Below, one piece after another: positions 1-24,008 of a DNA stretch of 24,008 nucleotides. Position 1 is the first letter of the stretch. Each line of letters starts with the position of its first letter. Under the pieces are notes generated by a model. The model ran no database searches, was not told the origin of the DNA, and was given only the letters and a program-made list of their open reading frames with translations. Source of the stretch: Chara braunii (taxonomy: Eukaryota; Streptophyta; Charophyceae; Charales; Characeae); the NCBI GenBank assembly GCA_003427395.1, contig BFEA01000158.1, positions 721,692 to 745,699 on the forward strand, in the 5' to 3' direction. The position numbers were made by a program, and so were the translations under genes.

Positions 1-89
<89 letters not shown>
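1..89. repeat. (GA)n microsatellite
   Basis: Uninterrupted GA dinucleotide repeat that runs off the left window edge, so its full length is unknown. Confidence 0.99.
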
Positions 90-92
<3 letters not shown>

Positions 93-1590
93 AAGTGCAA
101 TCCATGACGACATTGTTGTTGTTGATTTGCGGGACTGATGACGTGGACCATTGTGAGGAAGACAAGGATACCATTCCTCCTCTCCCAGTGACAAACTGCA
201 AGGGGTCCCAAGCCCGCACTACCATCTTTGCCCCTAGCACAATGTAGCCTACTGATGCCTGTACCAGACTGGAAAGATGCATTGTGTTCCTGAACAGGGT
301 GCCTTTTCCACTGAAAACGGCCCGCATGGCAGCCCTCTTATTCACCATCTCACTGTGGCAGATTCTAATCCAAGACCAGTCGGGGTGTAGACAGATACCT
401 CTGACTGCTCATGCATGCATCGTCGGCTTTTTTTTTCTTTTTCTTTTCTTTTATTTTTTTTCTTCTGAAAAACAAAACCAGAACCTTACGGTTCTGGTTC
501 TACTTCCGCATTTCGTAATATTCCGCGATTCACTTTTCAAACTTTTTATGCACCCGAGCTCTCCTCATTTATCTGTTTTTTCTTCATGTTCGCCCACCTG
601 CCTTCCGGCCTCGCTTCAACACTCAGCACATGCACACAAGACAAAAAATATAGCACTCTATCTTTCCATGTTCTAGCAGAAGATTCATTCTCATTTTGCA
701 CATTTGGTGCCTGGTGGAGTGAGGCCCTTATTTGCCTACACTTGGATTCCGACACCACACCATCGACGAGCAAAGTTTTTCAACGCCGACTCCTCAAGGT
801 TAGCCTTCAGTTTTGCCCCCTGGCCTCCTGCGCTACCCTCCTTTTTTTTTTTTTTCTCCTGCGCTACCCTCCTTTAACCCATCTAAAATTCTAAATTTGT
901 TCCATCGGATCAACCCGCACCAGGGCAGGATGAGATGAACAACATCCCGCCGACGATCCCGGTGAATGGAAATGTCAACTAGCCAGCCGACAGGGAAAGG
1001 GGAAAGCGTTTCCAGATCTGCACCTCCGCCAAAGATTTCACGCGTGTCCCAGGCGAAACAGCCTTATATATAAAGAGTCTGGCCATTCCAAGGTAATGTG
1101 TTTACTATAGCTGCTAGTATAGCATAGTAGGCACAGCTTCAAATTAAAAGAAGGGTTGCAAATAAATGTGTAGAACATTGTTTAATTTTCCGATTAGCGA
1201 GATGGTTCTCGAGTTGGTAGTCATATTATAAAAGAAACGAGAGCAAGGGAGGCGGCAAAAATGCACACAAACAAATACCACAGAGGAAGGCAAACAAATC
1301 AAGACGGTCGGAGATTAAGAAGAGCACACCCATGGAAGAATGACTTGACATTCACAAAGCAGTATGGAGGGGACTCGTATCGCAGAGGGACACTCCAGGA
1401 GATGGAAAAATAGGAAAAGAGTGGCTGAAATTATTAATTCACCAACGATTAAAAGTTAAAAACTATCAGCAATAACCTGGATACCTCACGCACAAACTGG
1501 CCCTGCTAGCGGACCAGCAACATGACACTAACTACCCAAAGGACCTACTCACACACACCTTACAAAAGAAAAAAACTTTTGTATTCCACG

Positions 1591-1626
<36 letters not shown>

Positions 1627-2271
1627 TATGTCTAAATTTTGCAAAGAAAGAAAATTATCAGTAATTTTGGTGATCCTGCCCAATCTACAGCAACTTACAT
1701 CCCAATGGTGGCTCATATATCCAACCGTCGGCGGACCATGTCCAGGTCCATCATCCACATCGAACTACTACTTTCATCCCGTTCCGTGGAACGCCCAAGT
1801 CGCTCCTCCTTTCGTACTACACCTCGTCGCCCCCCGCCCGCCGACAGCCCTCATGCAATACAACAACCCCCCAAGAAGCGAAAGGAGTGGCAAAACTAGC
1901 CAGGGCGAAGCGGGACCGATGGCGCAGTGCAAGGAGTGTTCCATAGTCCCGGGGGATCATATCCGGTGCCATAACTTGGGGGGGGTAGAGGCATTTACAA
2001 ACACCTGTTGATTGGTACGGGAGGTGCCAACACTGTTCCATCATCACTTTGTACAAGCAGGGAATTGACCTGTTCTGCAAAAAGAATTACCTCACTCGCC
2101 ACAAAAGAATAAGATAAGACCGTGCTAATAAGCTCTGTCTTCCTCTGCAGACTGGCTCAAGCACCAGATTTGTGAAAGACGAGCTCACACATCGCAGGGG
2201 CAGCACAGGGCACGGGAAGCGGAAGCACTAACTGTCCTCTCTGCTCCAGACACTGTGCTGTCACTTGTCCC
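90..2271. other. 3' flank of the CHR4-like gene; no recognisable gene
   Basis: This stretch lies after the stop codon. It contains pyrimidine runs (~430-465, 841-856), a CCTG microsatellite and short spurious ORFs with no recognised domain. Part of it must be the 3' UTR. I see no canonical AATAAA on the minus strand close to the stop, so the polyadenylation site is not placed. A plus-strand TATATATAAA at ~1065-1075 resembles a TATA box, but no coding start follows it. Confidence 0.6.
1591..1625. repeat. (CCTG)n tetranucleotide microsatellite
   Basis: About nine perfect CCTG units in the 3' flank of the gene, possibly in the 3' UTR. Confidence 0.97.
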
Positions 2272-22085
<19,814 letters not shown>

Positions 22086-22529
22086 TCACACAGGAGCACA
22101 CACACAAGCCATGGCCGACAACTCGTCAGAATCTCCCTCCCAGTCATAGGAGGCCTTGCCTTTGCACTTCATGTGCCATCTTCATATTTACCAACCCAAT
22201 TGGTCTGCTGGCATTTTCTATACACGCTTCCGAAAGACTTCTTGGGGTAGAGCATTCACACGATCTGCATGCTGAGTTCCTCCTATACCAAGCTTTCCAA
22301 AGCAATCCAATGATTGCCACGCATAGTTACCACTTGCCAAATCCAGATATCCAGACAAGCATTCAGACTCTCTGGTGCCGTCTGGACTAAGTGAAAATAC
22401 TTGAAATATATATATTGTCACAAAGTTATCAGAGCGCAAAAGCGAAAAAAAAAACAAAAGGAAACAGAAAAGATATCGATTCATTTTTTATCTTCTTACT
22501 TACAACTCCCCCTGTTCACAACCTCTTGC

Positions 22530-22547
22530 GTCCTTCGGAACATCCGT

Positions 22548-22579
<32 letters not shown>

Positions 22580-22619
22580 GGCCCCTGCGCAAGGATGACA
22601 CGCATAAATCGAGAAATGG
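22530..22619 (+). pseudogene. U6 snRNA retro-pseudogene, 3'-truncated
   Basis: From the 5' UUCG stem-loop through ATTGGAACGATACAGAGA, GATTAGCATGGCCCCTGCGC and CACGCATAAATCGAGAAATGG it matches plant U6, the catalytic RNA of the spliceosome (known). ACAGAGA and the AGC triad are intact. Changes weaken the 5' stem-loop, and the last ~12 bases with the T-run terminator are absent. The 11-bp repeat AACCTCTTGCG flanks both sides (22520-22530 and 22620-22630), as expected for a target-site duplication from reverse-transcribed insertion. I see no plant U6 upstream element (TCCCACATCG type) before it. Confidence 0.88.
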
Positions 22620-22782
22620 AACCTCTTGCGCACAAGGCCGCCCACGTGGATGTGGATGAGCGGCGGCTGGCCCCACCCCTGTGTGTCATATCGACACAGT
22701 TGCACACAGCCAAAAGGCAAAGAAAAGAGGAAGGGAACAGCCAAATATAACAAAACAGGGGGGAAGGGGGGAACAAGATCCT

Positions 22783-23420
22783 GGATGACAAGCCCCAAAT
22801 GTAAGCACCGCCCCTAACTTCATAGGCCAAACAACGGGACAAGATCAACCAGGATATCAAAACACTCTTGCCTGCAAAAAAAGAAATCCCAAATACATAT
22901 CTATATACAGCGGATGGCCTTGTTCGTCATCAAGCTGTTGGTATTCCCATTCCTAAACCATTGATGCTCTCATAGGCCGAACAACAACAAACACCCGGAT
23001 GACTGGTCCCACATGAAAGCACCGCTACGCTCGCCAAAATAGACCGAACAACGGGACAAAACCAACCGGGATGCAGACAAGGGTGCCAAAAAACAAACAT
23101 AACAGATCCTAGATGACAAGTCCAACATGCAAGCACCGCCCCCTACATCACAGGCCAAACAACCGGACAATGACCAACCAGGATAGCAATCAACACCCTT
23201 GCCTGCAAAAAAAACTATATAAAGACAATCCCAGATGACGATTCCCACCTAAAAGCACTCCCATCAATAGGCGAAACAACAGGAACCAGCCAACTAGGAT
23301 GCCAAAAGGAAAAAACCGGATGAAAAGTCCCACATGAAACCACCGCCACGTGACCGAACAACCCACATGAGGACACCGCCACCTGGACCGAACAACGAGA
23401 CAAAACCAACCGGGATGCGG
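22783..23420 (+). repeat. Diverged minisatellite, ~115-120-bp unit, about six copies
   Basis: Copies begin near 22783, 22997, 23111, 23233, 23317 and 23362. Shared blocks are GGATGACAAGTCCCACATG, AAGCACCGCC, GGCCGAACAACGGGACAA and ACCAACCGGGATG. Copies 1 and 3 also share CTTGCCTGCAAAAAAA; copies 2 and 6 resemble each other. Spacing is irregular and some copies are truncated. Its minus-strand open frames are repeats of this unit and are not taken as genes. Confidence 0.85.
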
Positions 23421-23666
23421 ACAAAGAGTACCAAAAATACCAACAATTCTGCCATAACCAACACTTGAAAAAACGGAACCATACAGTAGGTCCATAAAAC
23501 GAAATACCCCAACAACGGGGAAGAGCAAAGCAAAAGAAAAAAGAAAAAGGATAGAAAGGAGAATTAGAAAAGAGTATATTCTACCATAACCAAAGAAAGA
23601 GCCTGCTAGTACAGGCCCGACGCTCGCCGCATCATCTACAAAAGCACAGAGCTAGCAACGTTGGAG

Positions 23667-24008
23667 TATATATTGTCAAAAAATTATCAGAGTGCAATAG
23701 TCAAACAGAGCTGCCCGGTAAACTGTAGGCAGAGAGTGAGAAGGGGACAACAAACGAGGGGCTGTGACAAACTGTTTCGTCGGAGTTTCACCGACTCAAC
23801 AGGAGTCTGAACCCTCAACAGTCTGCAGAATCCCCTAACCGATTACACTGTAAGACTAAGTGATAATCCACCTTAGCCCCGGCTGTGGTTAAGCATCAAC
23901 ATCTGCCCGACAAAGCAGCCTGGTAAACCGTAGGCAGAGATATATATATCATCACAAACAGAACTGCCCTGTAAACCGTAGGCAGAGAGAGAGAAGAGGA
24001 CAACAAAC
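23667..24008 (-). repeat. ~253-bp tandem repeat carrying a hammerhead-like motif
   Basis: CTGCCCGGTAAACTGTAGGC and GGACAACAAAC at ~23711-23754 recur as CTGCCCTGTAAACCGTAGGC and GGACAACAAAC at ~23964-24008, a spacing of about 253 bases. A partial copy (CAGCCTGGTAAACCGTAGGC) is at ~23916. One full unit and the start of the next are inside the window, so the array probably continues to the right. Tandem repeats with hammerhead motifs are known as satellites and retrozyme-type elements. Confidence 0.75.
23761..23802 (-). ncRNA. Hammerhead-ribozyme-like motif, copy 4 (best stem II)
   Basis: The minus strand reads CUGUUGA (core CUGANGA with A6 changed to U), GUCGG, a 7-base loop, CCGAC, GAA, ACA-GUU-UGU, C. 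Stem II is five perfect pairs, stem III three pairs with a 3-base loop, and the triplet before the predicted cut is GUC (cut between 23766 and 23765). Stem I is poor next to the core: only a distal GAGGG/CCCUC pairing is visible after an internal loop. The A6 change would be expected to harm cleavage. Confidence 0.5.

Larger units (their letters stand above)
22406..23703 (+). repeat. ~37-bp direct repeats bracketing the U6/minisatellite block
   Basis: TATATATTGTCACAAAG then TTATCAGAGCGCAAAAGC at ~22408-22444 is repeated as TATATATTGTCAAAAAA then TTATCAGAGTGCAATAGTC at ~23667-23703. The second copy opens the ~253-bp tandem repeat. The 1.2 kb between may be an insertion into an older array of that repeat, or the copies may belong to one composite element. 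Confidence 0.7.

Noticed and set aside
22218-22484. 88-codon minus-strand ORF that might be the next upstream CHR4 exon
   Set aside because: It has none of the expected chromodomain or PHQ.EALNWL lead-in residues and ends in repeat sequence.
22530-22619. Functional U6 gene
   Set aside because: Truncated 3' end, no T-run terminator, weakened 5' stem-loop, no upstream element, and flanking target duplication.
22970-23533. Minus-strand ORFs with repeated Gly/Cys-rich peptides
   Set aside because: The peptide repeats follow the minisatellite unit; no start context or family match.

Overview
The window is a piece of a streptophyte (green plant lineage) nuclear genome. It has one large split gene on the minus strand, long introns full of repeats, many GA/TC microsatellites and one assembly gap (245 N). 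From 22076 down to 2272 the gene reads as a CHD3-class chromatin remodeller, the CHROMATIN REMODELING 4 / PICKLE RELATED 1 type (CHR4/PKR1). The 5' part (PHD finger, chromodomains, start of the ATPase) lies beyond the right edge. The GC level and the repeat-rich introns would suit a charophyte alga such as Chara, but that species guess is inference only.

Layout from right to left, which is the direction of transcription: 24008-22077 is intron holding a ~253-bp tandem repeat with a hammerhead-ribozyme-like motif, a minisatellite and a U6 snRNA retro-pseudogene; 22076-21966 is the Walker A exon; 20440-19127 is the main SNF2/helicase-C exon; 18741-18684 and 18405-18293 are two short exons; 18292-14360 is a 3.9-kb intron that appears to be GC-AG, with a palindromic MITE, three more hammerhead-like repeats and a ribosomal protein S11 pseudogene; 14359-14249, 12954-12797, 10312-10195 and 9662-9601 are exons of the post-helicase region; 8670-6939 is an Ala/Gln-rich exon; 6279-2272 is the long last exon with a SANT-like domain, a basic stretch, the conserved C-terminal block and an acidic tail. 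Below 2272 is 3' flank without a recognisable gene.

The ten exons total 7785 bases and join in one open frame of 2594 codons plus stop. All splice phases agree, which strongly supports the model. The introns have taken up a MULE-like element with a near-perfect 9-bp target duplication, tRNA-derived sequence, and a tandem duplication across the last acceptor.

The most novel signal is the hammerhead-like family (four diverged copies, all in minus-strand sense). Its consensus has the catalytic core and a paired stem II. Two copies flank a decayed S11 fragment, and one sits in a ~253-bp tandem repeat at the window edge.
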